This document shows, in pieces, positions 1 through 10,834 of a DNA stretch of 60,000 nucleotides. Below the pieces are notes generated by a model. That model was not told the DNA's origin, did no database searches, and was given only the letters and a program-made list of their open reading frames with translations. The DNA lies in the NCBI RefSeq assembly GCF_910592395.1, contig NC_088313.1, positions 21,036,437 through 21,096,436 on the forward strand, in the 5' to 3' direction. The translations under genes were made by a program, and so were the position numbers. The stretch is from Lineus longissimus. Lineage: Eukaryota; Nemertea; Pilidiophora; Heteronemertea; Lineidae. How positions within the stretch are numbered: the first letter of the stretch is position 1; each line of letters begins with the position of its first letter.

Positions 1-532
1 AACCAGCAGATACACCTGTGACAGTTGAAATTCATGATAAAGGTGCTGGGTTCAAAGGGTTATACACCTGAGTTTCTCAACTCCTTTCTGTCCCCTTTTG
101 ACTCGTTGGGACTTGTTTTAGGTGAAGTACATAGATTGTAGTGTGGCAGGTGGAAAGGGACATGTTGGCATGGTGTTGATAGTAAAGTCAAACTCTTGGT
201 CAGTTGTTGCGAACTGTAGTGCATTGTGTCAGCATGAAAATATTACAAGGCAGGCATAGCACTGCTGGAGATACAAATGAAATCAGTTATACATGTAGGT
301 TGTCACACTTTATACCATAGCCTTATCCGCAGAGGTTTGTCCTGTTCAGCACCTTCAGAAAAAGCTAATCCGCTTGGTCCAAAAGATGTTATCCAGTCCA
401 TAATATCTCTCTTGACATGAAAATCTCTGTGAATAAACCTCCACAGACCTACCTCCTGAAGCCTCGTTTGGACATTTTAAACAATGTTGAGAACTTCGTC
501 TTGGTCTCAGTGTGTTTTTTCTTTACTCGCAG
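1..532 (+). other. Upstream TACC intron sequence
   Basis: This stretch ends in a pyrimidine-rich tract and an AG acceptor at 531-532, so it is read as intron of the TACC gene. Frame 3 is open from base 3 to about 71 and could be the tail of another exon. None of the GT donors seen there joins in frame to the exon at 533, so no exon is called. Confidence 0.6.
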
Positions 533-616
533 CCGACTGATAGTGGATGTGCAGAGGGTGCGTCCCCCACCCGACAAGAGCCGATAGGATCAGCTTCTAA
601 TGATGGGTTAGTTGAG
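533..616 (+). CDS. TACC: TACC exon, linker before the TACC domain
   Basis: 28 codons, phase 0 at both ends. The acceptor follows a T-rich tract (CGCAG) and the donor is GTAAGT. The translation is Ser/Gly/Pro-rich and not conserved, as expected upstream of the coiled-coil domain. Confidence 0.8.
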
Positions 617-2416
617 GTAAGTACGGTTGTGGTTTACTGGAGAAACATCCATTCTTGTTAAAGGCTTCCTGGTGTGAAGTGGTCGTGACACAGTGCATGC
701 ACAACAAGGTCACAACCAGTTGGGAAACTACGATTTAGTTGTCTGGCCAGAAATCATACTCGACCTCTACCTCACGACACCAGAAGTGCCTCGCTCAACA
801 AAAAGTTCTAACTTCTGTGTTCTGCTGCTATCTGGACTGAATATGAGGGCACTCTTTGAATAGTAGTGTTGTCAGTCCTCTCTTTTTCTGTCCTACCTCA
901 TAAGGTGCTGAAGTATTCCGAGTACGAATGGATCGAGCTGAAGAAGCAGTTGGACATGGACTTCCAGGCTCGGCTCCTGGCCAAGGAGCGCGACTTCGAC
1001 AGGGAGAAAAAGAAGCTCAACAGTGAAGTCAAGGAGCTCAAGGCCGCCAACGAAAAGCTCAAGACGTCGTTCACCGATATGCAGAAGATTGTGACAGAAT
1101 ATGAGAAGACCATCTCTCAGGTGATCTGTAAGTGTACTGGCAAGACCAGCAGGTTCTCGTCATCACTGTGCAGCCCCCAGACAGGCAGAACTATTTGCCA
1201 GACAGAGGAGTCCCCCCCTCATTCGCTCATTCCCTTGAACAGATTTTACCTGTAGGCTGTTTAAGCTTGGTTTTCAAGTCCTTCTAAAGTTAGCTTTTTC
1301 TGTCGCGTAGGACTGTTATCATCACCTAGCGACAGGGCCCTGGCTGTACTATATTTTGTCTGTTTAACATGGCTTTTGTTCCATCGCTGCTACCAGCCAA
1401 TGTTGATTGGACTTCTCTACTTTCAGCTGACAAGGAACACGTCGAAAAAAACAGCCAGACGTCGATGACCGATCTAGTGCGAGAACGTAACCAGGCGGTG
1501 GAGGACCTCCAGTCGATGGAATCAGCATTCGCTGATCTGCTACGCCGGAATAATAAGTTAAAGGAGGCAGTCGAGTCATTTAAGAAGAACGAAGAGACAT
1601 TGAAGAAGTGTGTGACAGATTATCAGGCGAAAGTGAAGAAGCATGAGCAGCGTTATGCCACCCTGAAGCAGCATGCTGAAGATAAGTTACAAAGGTACGG
1701 GAGGTTCTGACGTAACTCCACCAGATGGCTGGAGTCGTAACAGTAGGAACTGGACACTCAAGGATGATTTCTTTCTAAAGTCATAAGATGATCAAATGTA
1801 AGTGTGCGTGGTCATCAGTACACAGATTCTTTTAGCTCTGACATCAAGGAACTGTAAAATTGTGTTGGTGACATGTGATTTTGAACTAGACTAATGAGAG
1901 TTTCATTTGCAGTGCTAACGAGGAAATGGAGAAGATAACGAAGACAAAGAACAGTGAGATAGCACGACTGCAGGCAGCGGCCAAGAGGAGTGAACTGGCT
2001 GTGACAAGTCTGGAGACGTCGCTGGAACAGAAGGTGTGTAGCAAACCAAAACAGAGAAGATATGGGCGGGGAAATCAAGAAGTAGCTCCTATAAGTTCTG
2101 GCGCAAATGAATTTGAATGTGTGCAGAGTCTCTGTCTGAATATTGTGACTCTAATGACGACACAGGTTACGCTAGAGTTTATTGTGATTTTGGACTAGAG
2201 AGCAAGTCTCTGTGGAATTGAGGCAATTGTCACTAGGGCTGCCTCCATAAGCGTCATGTGAAGAATGGTCTGTGTCTGTTTCATTCGTAGATCGGTTTAC
2301 TTACATTGGAACCATGAAAGCTGATTCTCCCTTCATCTCCGTTTCAGATCAAAGAAAATAAGGAATTAACAGCAATCTGTGATGATCTAATCAAGCAAGT
2401 CGGTGGGGACTCGTGA
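533..2416 (+). CDS. TACC: TACC family protein, C-terminal part (spliced, 5' end outside window)
   Basis: Five exons, 533-616, 905-1127, 1427-1694, 1913-2033 and 2348-2416, join in one frame to give 254 residues and a TGA stop. TACC proteins bind XMAP215/ch-TOG and Aurora A and stabilise microtubules at centrosomes and spindles. From about residue 29 onward the sequence is a long charged coiled coil with the family signatures VLKYS at the domain start, FKKNEETLKKC in the middle, HAEDKLQSANEE and, near the end, ELTAICDDLI; these match vertebrate TACC1-3 in order and spacing. The first 28 residues are low-complexity linker. The N-terminal region of the protein is missing because the window starts inside the gene. 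Donors are GT and acceptors AG throughout, and phases agree at every junction. The invertebrate gene is probably single-copy, so no paralogue number is given. Confidence 0.95.
905..1127 (+). CDS. TACC: TACC exon, start of the coiled-coil domain
   Basis: Begins with VLKYSEYEW, the conserved opening of the TACC domain, and runs to EKTISQVI. A GT also occurs at 1121, but only the GTAAGT at 1128 leaves the one-base overhang needed to read the next exon. 74 codons plus one base. Confidence 0.93.
1427..1694 (+). CDS. TACC: TACC exon, central coiled coil
   Basis: Acceptor CTACTTTCAG, donor AAAG/GTACGG. Encodes the most conserved block, including FADLLRR-like and FKKNEETLKKC motifs followed by EQRYATLKQHAEDKLQ. 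It starts with two bases completing a Ser codon and ends two bases into a codon. Confidence 0.95.
1913..2033 (+). CDS. TACC: TACC exon, penultimate
   Basis: Starts with one base completing Ser, then ANEEMEKI, matching the family motif ANEEI. Ends with LETSLEQK before the donor GTGTGT. Acceptor is TTCATTTGCAG. Confidence 0.95.
2348..2416 (+). CDS. TACC: TACC last coding exon
   Basis: Acceptor CTCCGTTTCAG. Encodes IKENKELTAICDDLIKQ and a short tail, then TGA. This matches the conserved C-terminus of TACC1-3 (ELT.ICD.LI), so the stop is at the expected place. Confidence 0.95.
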   Translation: MKENKELTAICDDLIKQVGGDS

Positions 2417-4975
2417 TCAGACACTCGTGATATGACTGTGAACAAAAAATGTTGGTTGTCTGGCCCGCATTCATTTTACTTGGTTCATAGATCCTTCAGC
2501 TTCAGAAAGATAGTACAGTGATTGGTTGGAGTACATGTATGGTTATGTTCATTCGAGGTCCCTGCTTGTATTGTCAGTGCTGCTATCTGATGGTTAAACA
2601 TCGAACTGAAACGTTCTCCAAATGGCTTGCAAGATCTATGAACCACCAAGGTGAATGCCGTGCCATCTGATAATCTGAGCAGGATTCTTCTGAAATAATG
2701 AGGGTCAGATTCAATCTTATCTGTTGCATGGACCTCATTGATCATTTTGATTGGGACGGACTTTATAAATGGATCAAGATGCAGCCTGTGGAAGAGTAGT
2801 GAGATGGTTGATCAGTAATGTTGAACTTGACTGTCTGTGAGCTTTAGAAGACAAAAGTATTCAGTTGGATTTTTGAATTTCCAACTTTGGGTGGACAGTG
2901 ATTACTTAGGAGCGATTTTGCTTTAGTGATGCACCACAGCTGATTGAGCCTGAATCTTCTCTGGGATTTTTCATGATTTTATTTTGCTGCCGGCCTCATT
3001 ATTGTGATTCATGTCAAGAAATGCTTCTGTGTGTGTGATTCACAAAGGTTTTTTTAGACTTGTTTACTTTAAAAAAAGTCCAGTGGCAGGACCTGCATTG
3101 AGATGGTTCATTTGTAGGGGTAGATCTTCAGTCTGAAACGTTCGTATATTTTGAGCCATGTGGGAATGATGCCTGCTAAGACCAGAATGTGAAAGATAAA
3201 AGCTCGCCTGTGAAGGTTTTTACACTCTTGCTTGACAAACTAGAGGGGATCTCCTGATCCTGCCAGGATGTGCTGATAGCAGACGTGTCACTCAACTAAG
3301 AGCATCAAAGGTAGACGAGTGGGCTTGATGTAACAGCAGTCTGTTGGTTGTAATGATGGGCGAGCAACTGCCTGAGACTCACGGGTATACAAAGACAATG
3401 GATTTCTTTCAAGAATTTATTACTTGCTGGTATTTTATGCACTGATTAAATGTTAGCGGCTTGAAGCTGATCCAGTCAGGTTTGTTGAAAATGATGACCA
3501 TTTGTAATTAGCTGATGCATGTTTTCAAGGGTCAGAAGTCGAGCTGAGCAAAATGTTGTTGGTTGAAAAGTTACTCCAGAAACTTTTCCCGAGGCAATGA
3601 CAAGTTCCCGTGTTTGATCACAAAACACCCCTCACATAGTTGAGGGGCAAGCCAAAGAACTAACTTTCCAGCCAATTTTAATGCGGAGATTCATTTTCCT
3701 CCTGTGACCCTTGAATATTTAATGATATGGTGTCTTCAAACCTGAGTGGGTTAGTCTGGTTCTGCGTTGTTGTGTACATACATTATGTTGTGTAAACAAC
3801 CTGTAAATACTGCGATTAGCGAAGTGCTATTTTTCATAGAAGACTAGTTGGTGATGTACAGCAATGTATGTCGTCTCAAATTATTGATAAATATTTTCTC
3901 TGTGTCACCTTTCAGGATGAAATAGGTGTATTTATTTCAAATCATAATTTGTACGTTTTGCCCAAAGTAACAGTGCACAAAGCTTGAACTACAACTTGAA
4001 CTTTGTCATTGGAAAAACATGATGCAGTGCAATGTAGGAGAAGGCAGATCACACAAACGTTGTGCTTTTCTCCATCTCTACGATGAGGGATTGGTCGAGG
4101 ACATGTTGGCATGGCTTGTCGGGCTTGCCAGTGTGCACATGTACAACTCTTGCAGCTCAGTGTGGTTGCTGTGGTGTTCTGTGGGTTTTTTCCTGCAGAC
4201 TTACTTTGGACAGGCTTAAGTTTTAAACTAGTAATGCATTTAGTTTAGTTTTTTTAAATCAATTGCCTATACTCTCTTGGAAATAATGGTACTGCCTGTA
4301 TCATTGTTCAGATATAGACCCCAACTATTAAGCTTGGCCCTACTCATATTTCAAGGGACTGGCCTTTTCATCTGCAGATCAATGAACCACTTATGATGTT
4401 TAGAATAGAACAGAACTTTCTTTAGTAACTTGTGGCTCACAATTTCAATTTGGCGTGAGCTACTGTCGGTACTTGGTGTAATTGCTGGCATATATCGAGG
4501 GTCATCACCAGTAATTCGTATTTAATTTGCTCAATATCTTCTATTTCAAATGCTGTTCTTTTTGTATTCCAGGTTTTTGTAAATATTTTCTTGTAGTGCT
4601 TTGGATTTGAAAACAGGTTTGGCATTATTGGCAAATGATTGGTTAAGAGCAGCATTGGCCAGCATTGGTAAGAAGAGCTTTCTATTGTCAAAAGTGTTGC
4701 CATACTGAATATTCCCTGCTAATTCAAATCATGAAGGGATGAACACTTCAGAGTGCCCGGCCCATGAGCACCTTAACTATAAAAAATGTTTACTTTTCTT
4801 GCTTTTGATCCGTTGAAAAATTTTGTTAGTTCAAAGAAATGTGTTCACCAATTGTCTCTGCTGTTCCCGGCTTCCTCTGCCTGTGGCCCTGTTTTTGGCT
4901 TACACTTGCTTCATATTAACATGTACATATTGATGATACAAATGTCAATAAATAATGCATGAAAAGATTTATATT
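2417..4975 (+). other. TACC: Probable TACC 3' UTR
   Basis: No conserved reading frame follows the TACC stop. An AATAAA at 4947-4952 is a plausible polyadenylation signal, giving a 3' UTR of about 2.5 kb. A second AATAAA followed by a GT-rich stretch lies at 6467-6472 and could serve a longer form. Transcript evidence would be needed to choose. Confidence 0.4.
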
Positions 4976-6794
4976 CTTGTTTGGATTGTGCTTCTTTTGC
5001 TGATTGGCATGGTCATCTGGCCTGAAGCATTCAGACTTGTGGAAAACACTGTGCCGAAATTCTGGTTAGGTTGAACACATTCTTGTGCTGTACAGTCCCC
5101 ACTCGGATAGACAAGTCAACAAAGCAATGCTTTCGCCTCTTTTGGGACTCTGCAGAGCAACGAAGCTGGAAGACCTCCATTTTCAGCACTTCAAATTTGT
5201 TTGAATTGGCTAATTAGTGGTCTCAAGACACCAACGGATCTGTACTGTCACAACCAGTCTCACTGAACCAGAGGATCTGTATACGTACTGTCACAATCAG
5301 TCTCACTGAACCAGAGGATCTGTACTGTCACAATCAGTCTCGCTGAGCCAGAGGATCTGTACTGTCGCAATCAGTCTCACTGAATCAGAGGATCTGTACT
5401 GTCACAATCAGTCTCACTGAACCAGAGGATCTGTACTGTCACAATCAGTCTCACTGAACCAGAGGATCTGTACTGTCACAATCAGTCTCACCGAACCAAA
5501 GGATCTGTACTGTCACACCCAGTCTCACTGAGCCAGAGGATTGTACTGTCACAATCAGTCTCACTGAACCAGCATCAAAGGTAGACTTACGTTTTAGGTG
5601 CGTTGCAGGTCAATTGTCTATGCTGCCACCTTTTAGTGAGGATAGTAACTAGTAGTCCCGGCAGATGTGGAAAATATTGACACTGTTTACTTCTTCACAC
5701 ACTGTCTGATGCTTTGTCTGTGTAACACAAACATGACGAAAAAGAAGTTGAAATAAGGAGCGCATAAGTTATACAAGTGTCAATTTTGATCTTTATTCCA
5801 ATGTTTATTGTACTGGGGTTGTAATCAGTGTGATTTCAAGTTATTTGATCGTATATTTTTAGAGCAATGTCGTGTGTTCGGATGGCGTGTGTGTGTCAGT
5901 ACTGTCAGTGTCACGAATGTCATTGTTCTACTATATAGTTATATATCATGTATTGGCCTATAGACTTTTTACAAAAACCACTTAAATTCAGGCAAATGAG
6001 AGGAGATATGGATTTACCATTAAATATTGAAAAATATTGCATCGCTACATCTGTGCGTAACATGGATGGTTATGTCGCCTGAGGCTGAGGTGCACAGAAA
6101 TCAGCAAAAACATAATTTGTAATTTTGGCCCTAAAAAGTAACAGAAACCATAAGGCTTGAGATCATGTACTCATGTAGGCCTGAGTAGACATAAAATTTC
6201 TGACATTAGTTCGAATTCAAACCAGAATTTGGACACAAAAATACTTAATTGCCTAATTGGTTATAATATTCTTATGAGGTTATAATATGTCACTCATTTA
6301 TTTCCTTCATGAAATCTGTGATTCTTTGAGTCAATATCTTGTGGCTGTGCATTGAAGTTGGTTAAAAACATCTTAATCCTAGCAGAACAATGAAGAAAAT
6401 GCTAGGCCTTAAACCAAAACACTCGTGGGGGGCCATCTGTAGCCCATTACTTATCAAATCATTTTCAATAAAGTGTTGAAAATATGTATCTTAGGCCAGA
6501 CTAAATAACTGTATGGTTATGAGTGTGTTGTCTCGAGTCAAACTGCCACAGTTAGGATGTGGCCATGAGAGAGGATGTGTGGTAGGAGTATCAAAAACCT
6601 GAATCTCAGGATGGACTGATACCGGAACTACCGGACAAATCTGATTGCTCGCCTGCACTTGCTCAGAGTGAAAAATATAACTCACCTTGAATTTGAATGA
6701 TATCATATTCACTTTTGGGGGCAAGCTTCTAAACATTGTATTTCTTTGCTTCGGCCTGACTTCATTTTAATTTTAAATATTTTATTTCTTACAG
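4976..6794. other. Region between TACC and RhoBTB
   Basis: Apart from the 37-bp tandem array (5235-5573) and the AATAAA at 6467, nothing is recognised. It must hold the RhoBTB promoter or a first intron, because the exon at 6795 is preceded by a splice acceptor. No clear TATA or CpG island is seen. Confidence 0.5.
5235..5573. repeat. 37-bp minisatellite, about 9 copies
   Basis: Head-to-tail copies built on CTGTACTGTCACAATCAGTC followed by TCACTGAACCAGAGGAT. Copies differ by single substitutions; one carries a small insertion (TATACG) and the last lacks one base. It lies between TACC and RhoBTB. Confidence 0.95.
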
Positions 6795-6896
6795 ACCCCA
6801 CACTGAGTTGCTGGAAGGAAATGTCTCAGATTTTCGCTACAAATTCTCTGTCCCTTTCTAAGGTGATCCACTTGGAGGTTGACAACCGGACAGCAG
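6795..6896 (+). other. RHOBTB: RhoBTB 5' UTR exon (probable)
   Basis: Bounded by a strong acceptor (TTTATTTCTTACAG) and donor (CAGCAG/GTAGGT), 395 bp before the first coding exon. It contains an ATG at 6821 whose frame stays open to the exon end and does not match the RhoBTB frame. Being an internal exon, it implies a further upstream first exon not identified here. Confidence 0.65.
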
Positions 6897-7368
6897 GTAG
6901 GTGAATGGCCAACTCTTGGCAATTTTGCTTGTTTGTTATAGATCTTTTAAATGTGATGATAAACACCTTTGGTCAAAGTTGATATATCCTTGTTTAAAAT
7001 GTTATTTCTAAATCAGTAGAAATTGCAGATGGCTGTGTACTAAAACGGAGAATTCATGTCATAAATTTGACATCTGTTGCATTCCAGCCCAGCTAAACAG
7101 CCAAACAGACTGAATCTGCTCAAGCTTTGATACAACGTGTATAAGTTGTGATCATTGGAAATGTTGTTAGAACTTAGACACTCATTAATGGTTATTGAAT
7201 AGCAGTGGATGAATCTCTAGGCAAACCTGAGTTAGCCTCTCTGAGGTATAATTCTTTGTATCTACTCTTATTTCTTTTCCTGTTCTTTCAGTAAACCAAC
7301 TCAAGTTAGCTTGTGTGCTGAGCTGTGATTTAGAATGGATCTTGAACTCCCCAACCAAGAAGTGGTGA
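6821..7368 (+). other. uORF overlapping the RhoBTB start (spliced)
   Basis: If 6795-6896 is spliced to 7292, the ATG at 6821 opens a 51-codon frame (6821-6896 plus 7292-7368). It ends at TGA 7366-7368, 34 bases inside the RhoBTB coding region and in a different frame. Such a layout usually reduces main-frame initiation. The product itself resembles nothing known. Confidence 0.45.
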
Positions 7369-7514
7369 AATGTGTTGTCGTGGGCGACACAGGGGTCGGG
7401 AAGACACGATTGGTGTGCGCCCAGGCGTGCGGGACCAAGTACACCCTTCACCAACTGATGCAGACCCATCATCCAACTGTCTGGGCTATAGACAACTACA
7501 GGAGAGATGTGGAG
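7292..7514 (+). CDS. RHOBTB: RhoBTB first coding exon
   Basis: Acceptor CTGTTCTTTCAG, donor GAG/GTGAGT. 43 bases of 5' UTR precede ATG 7335. It encodes residues 1-60 with the P-loop and the PTVWAID switch I segment typical of RhoBTB. Ends in phase 0. Confidence 0.95.
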
Positions 7515-10500
7515 GTGAGTAGGACAGGGTTTGAGGTGGAGACTTGTGACTGGCCTCACAACAACACAGAGTTGTTGCAAGGCCACAGAAAACTGATGTA
7601 TTTCTTATAGTTTTTTTCTACTGGAAATAACATATGTTTGGATGGTGTTTTCCAGTGCAAACCTAAAATCAATGGCATCGTTACATCGACTTGATGATGG
7701 TAAAAACAAGTTAATCAATAAACTGTTTAATTATAGAGAGCATTGACAGCCCCTGGGAGTATTGAGGAACATATCATAACAAAAACAAAAGCAATGGCAA
7801 CATGACAGCTCGTTATATGAAAACTAATTAGCAGTATCTTTTGTCTTCTTTATCTACTGTTTCTGGCCGGACGACCTAATTGGCTCAAAGCAATGATGAT
7901 TTCTATACTAGTATACTTTGAAGTGGATTTTTGGCAGCTTGGATGTACACGTAATGGCGGCTTGATATTTTTTCAGGTTCTAAAGTTGTCTTGTTGTGAG
8001 GTAGATGGCGTGAGTGTCTCGCTGCGTCTCTGGGACACGTTCGGTTACCATGACAAGGACAGGAGGTTTGCGTATTCTAGAGCTGACGTTGTCTTGCTGT
8101 GCTTCTCGACGGTGCGCCCGATGTCACTGAAAAATGTCACCCACTTGTGGTACCCTGAGGTAAAGAGGTCTTGCCCTAATACTCCAATCCTCCTGGTGGG
8201 CACACAGACTGACCTGCGTTTCCTCTACAAGGATCCTGAGTTCATCGCCATGGACAAGGGACCATTCTTTCAGTAAGTTTTTTTGCCAATATGGACGGTA
8301 GAATTGTTTTAGTTGATACTATAGCCATTCTGTGTGACTTTTGGGCTTGCTTTGCCTGTGCTCAGATAGTTTGAACAAGGCTCGTCTTAAAGCATCCCTA
8401 AGGTGATTATAGATGAAATAATCTCTTTTCAGGACTATTCGAGAAAGAGACATTATCCTCCCAGACGCTGGCCGTGAAGTCGCGAACGATATTGGTGCTG
8501 ATTACTTGGAGACGAGTGTCTTGACGTCGTACGGATTAAAGGAAGTTTTCCAGAATGTCATTCGGTCTGCGCTCATCGAGAGGTCAAAGATGCGATTCTG
8601 GAATCCACAGCTAAAGCGTGTGTTACCTCTCGTCATTCAGGCCCCGCCCCTACCACCACCAAATAAGGCACCAATTACAAAGATGCTCAGATCTGATTAT
8701 ACATCAGATTTTGAGAAACTTCTTGATAATCGAGATTATTGCAATGTTGTCTTTATCGCTGAGGGAGAGCTGATTCTAGCGCACAAGATCGTTTTGATTT
8801 GCGCGTCTGATGTTTTCTATGATTTATTCTTGGAGAATCTTCAACGAAGCGAGCTGAACGAAAAAGAGAACAGCAGCTCTTGGCCTGTGTGCGTCTCGGA
8901 TCATGAGATGTTGATACGGACAATGGATGACGATGCCTACATGACTGCCACAGATTCTGTGGATGCTTGCCCGCTTCATCCTGCATTTACCTCGGCGTAT
9001 GCACTTCCAACGAGAGATCCAACTCGGACTCAATTTCCAAATAACAAATCGCTGCAAATGGCAGTTGTGCTTCATTCAGATATCACACCTGAAGTGTTCC
9101 ACATAGTGTTACGATTCCTGTACACTGGTCAAGCCACAGTCAGTCACAACCTCTGTGGTAAGGTTAGCCAGGTGGCTCACATGTTCGGCCTGCAGGAGTT
9201 AGTGGCAATAATCGACGACACTGAATTTGGAGAAGACATCATGACATTACCAGATGAGAGTTTTCTTCAGAGAAGAACAGACAAATTCAGAGACTTGCTT
9301 TTACGGCGAGGCCTGTTTTCCGATATTCTGTTCCGTTGTGAAGACGATGAGGTGATGACTCACAAAGCACTGATCATGACAAGATGTGACTGGATGCTGG
9401 CATTGTTCACTGATAACTTCAGGGAGAGCTCATTACAGGTGGTAAGTAGGCACCTTGACCAAATATGGCTCTACCGTTCTGATGGGGCTGTAGTTCAGAT
9501 CACCGGAGATGCCAGATTATTTCACTCTCATTGAACAGTCTCTGAGTCAGTGCCAGCATCAATGCATGAGTAGCCCAACAATTACACCTTGAGAGTTGGT
9601 GATGTTGTGGCATACTATACAGTCAAAAAACTCCTTGCCTAAAGGAACTGCAATGATACCAAAGACCAATGCAGACCGAGAAGATAACTTGAGCCATTAC
9701 ACCCCTAGATGTTCATCCCAACAACTGTTGTTGTTTCAGATTCCTCTTCCCGGCATGTCCAAGCAAACGTTCCAGTGTGTACTTGACTACCTCTACACAG
9801 ATCAGTGCCCTGATGTGACCAGTGTTGATGTGACAGAAGTCCTCGAGGTCGCCAACAGATTTTGTCTGCTCCGTCTCGTAACACTTCTCGAGGACAAAAT
9901 CATCATCAACTTGACCGAGATGGAGGAGAAGGGTGAAGAGATTGTCGAGGAAGTGTTGTTCCTTTTGGAACCTGCTCAGGTTTGTGAATACTAAACACAT
10001 CTCTCGCCAGGTGCTTCAACGCTTCAGAAATATCTCAACTCAAAGGCCAAAACAGAGATTCATTTGAAGGCCGTACAACCCTCCATTATGTCAGTTTGGA
10101 GTTAAAATGATTGACTGTCTCTTTCACTTTGCTGTTGATTTCAACAATTACATATGTAGCTGACAACTGCTGTTTGCCACGCAAGGTGACATATACATAA
10201 AAAAGTGTGCGTACTGTTATGTCACTGTGAGTCCTTTTGAATTTGGAATGTCATGTTTGTGGATTTCTGTTCCAGTACTACAATGCCCTCCAGTTGGCAG
10301 TGTGGTGCCTCAGCTACCTCTCAAACAACTACAGCAAAGTCTACAAACAGCATTTTAAAGATTTCCGATCGCTCTCTCAGGACAGCCAAGATTACGTGTC
10401 AGAAAACAGATGGCCTCCTCTTTGGTAAGTTGAGACATTGGAAGTTGTTAAATGTCGTCTGTGTGAGTTCTGTGGCTGTGGGCTCTGTGAACTGTGAGCT

Positions 10501-10834
10501 CAAACCATGAACTGCAGAAGTGAGCATGAAGAGATGAAATCGTGTTTTGCGACCATATGTACAAGCACTGACCTTGTTGCATTGTTTCTTACCAGATAAT
10601 TTTGCTAAAGCTGCTGATATGATTACGAGCCCGGGGGTCACTGCTTCTTTTATGAGTTGTCTTTGTGATTGCAGGTACCTGAAGGAGCAGGATATGTATG
10701 AGAAGCTAGCCAAGGAGCGTAGCAAACACAAGCTGTTAACGGTTCGCAAACGAGAGCGGAACAACAGTGGCTGTTTGTGTCTGTCGGCGAGACGATCGAA
10801 GAAAGTCAATCGGGAAGAGTCATGTGATGCTTGA
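7335..10834 (+). CDS. RHOBTB: RhoBTB: atypical Rho GTPase with tandem BTB domains (complete, spliced)
   Basis: Six coding exons (7335-7514, 7977-8272, 8433-9441, 9740-9979, 10276-10424, 10675-10834) encode 677 residues, close to vertebrate RhoBTB1/2 (about 700). RhoBTB proteins are Cul3 ubiquitin-ligase adaptors with a diverged GTPase domain, linked to trafficking and growth control. Seen here: P-loop GDTGVGKT at 17-24, WDTFG at 79-83 in place of WDTAG, GTQTDL at 135-140 in place of TKxD, ETS at 185-187, a Pro-rich linker near 230, BTB1 from about 253 split by an acidic insert of about 70 residues (296-366), BTB2 about 444-560, and the RWPPLWY motif at 620-626. No CAAX box is present, as in the family. 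The start is fixed by an in-frame TGA at 7326-7328 and a good Kozak context (A at -3, G at +4). RhoBTB3 is less likely because the GTPase domain is well preserved. Confidence 0.96.
7977..8272 (+). CDS. RHOBTB: RhoBTB exon, core of the GTPase domain
   Basis: Acceptor TTTTTTCAG, donor CA/GTAAGT. Residues 61-158 include SLRLWDTFG, the [13 protein letters not shown] segment characteristic of RhoBTB, LWYPEVK, and the Gln-substituted guanine-binding motif. Ends two bases into codon 159. Confidence 0.96.
8433..9441 (+). CDS. RHOBTB: RhoBTB large exon: end of GTPase, BTB1, start of BTB2
   Basis: Acceptor CTCTTTTCAG; donor GTAAGT at 9442. Residues 159-495. Shows ETSV (G5-like), a Pro-rich linker, BTB1 ([17 protein letters not shown], then FLYTG at 387-391 after the insert) and the first half of BTB2 ([19 protein letters not shown]). 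A nearer GT at 9439 would remove one Val codon without shifting the frame. Confidence 0.96.
9740..9979 (+). CDS. RHOBTB: RhoBTB exon, second half of BTB2
   Basis: 80 codons, phase 0 at both ends; acceptor TTGTTTCAG, donor CAG/GTTTGT. Residues 496-575 include CVLDYLYTD and [14 protein letters not shown], which align with the end of BTB2 and following helices in RhoBTB1/2. Confidence 0.95.
10276..10424 (+). CDS. RHOBTB: RhoBTB exon, C-terminal helical region
   Basis: Acceptor TCTGTTCCAG, donor TTTG/GTAAGT. Residues 576-624 and part of 625. The [13 protein letters not shown] and ENRWPPLW segments match the conserved C-terminal region of RhoBTB1/2. Confidence 0.95.
10675..10834 (+). CDS. RHOBTB: RhoBTB last coding exon
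   Basis: Acceptor GATTGCAG. Completes the Trp codon and continues [15 protein letters not shown], matching the family's WYLKEEDxYxxxxKER, then a basic, Cys-containing tail ending ESCDA and TGA. No prenylation motif. Confidence 0.95.

Noticed and set aside
3-71. TACC exon at the left edge
   Set aside because: The frame is open, but none of its possible donors joins in phase with the exon at 533 without a stop.
8753-9075. Antisense genes inside RhoBTB
   Set aside because: These are reverse-frame shadows of the well-supported RhoBTB exon.
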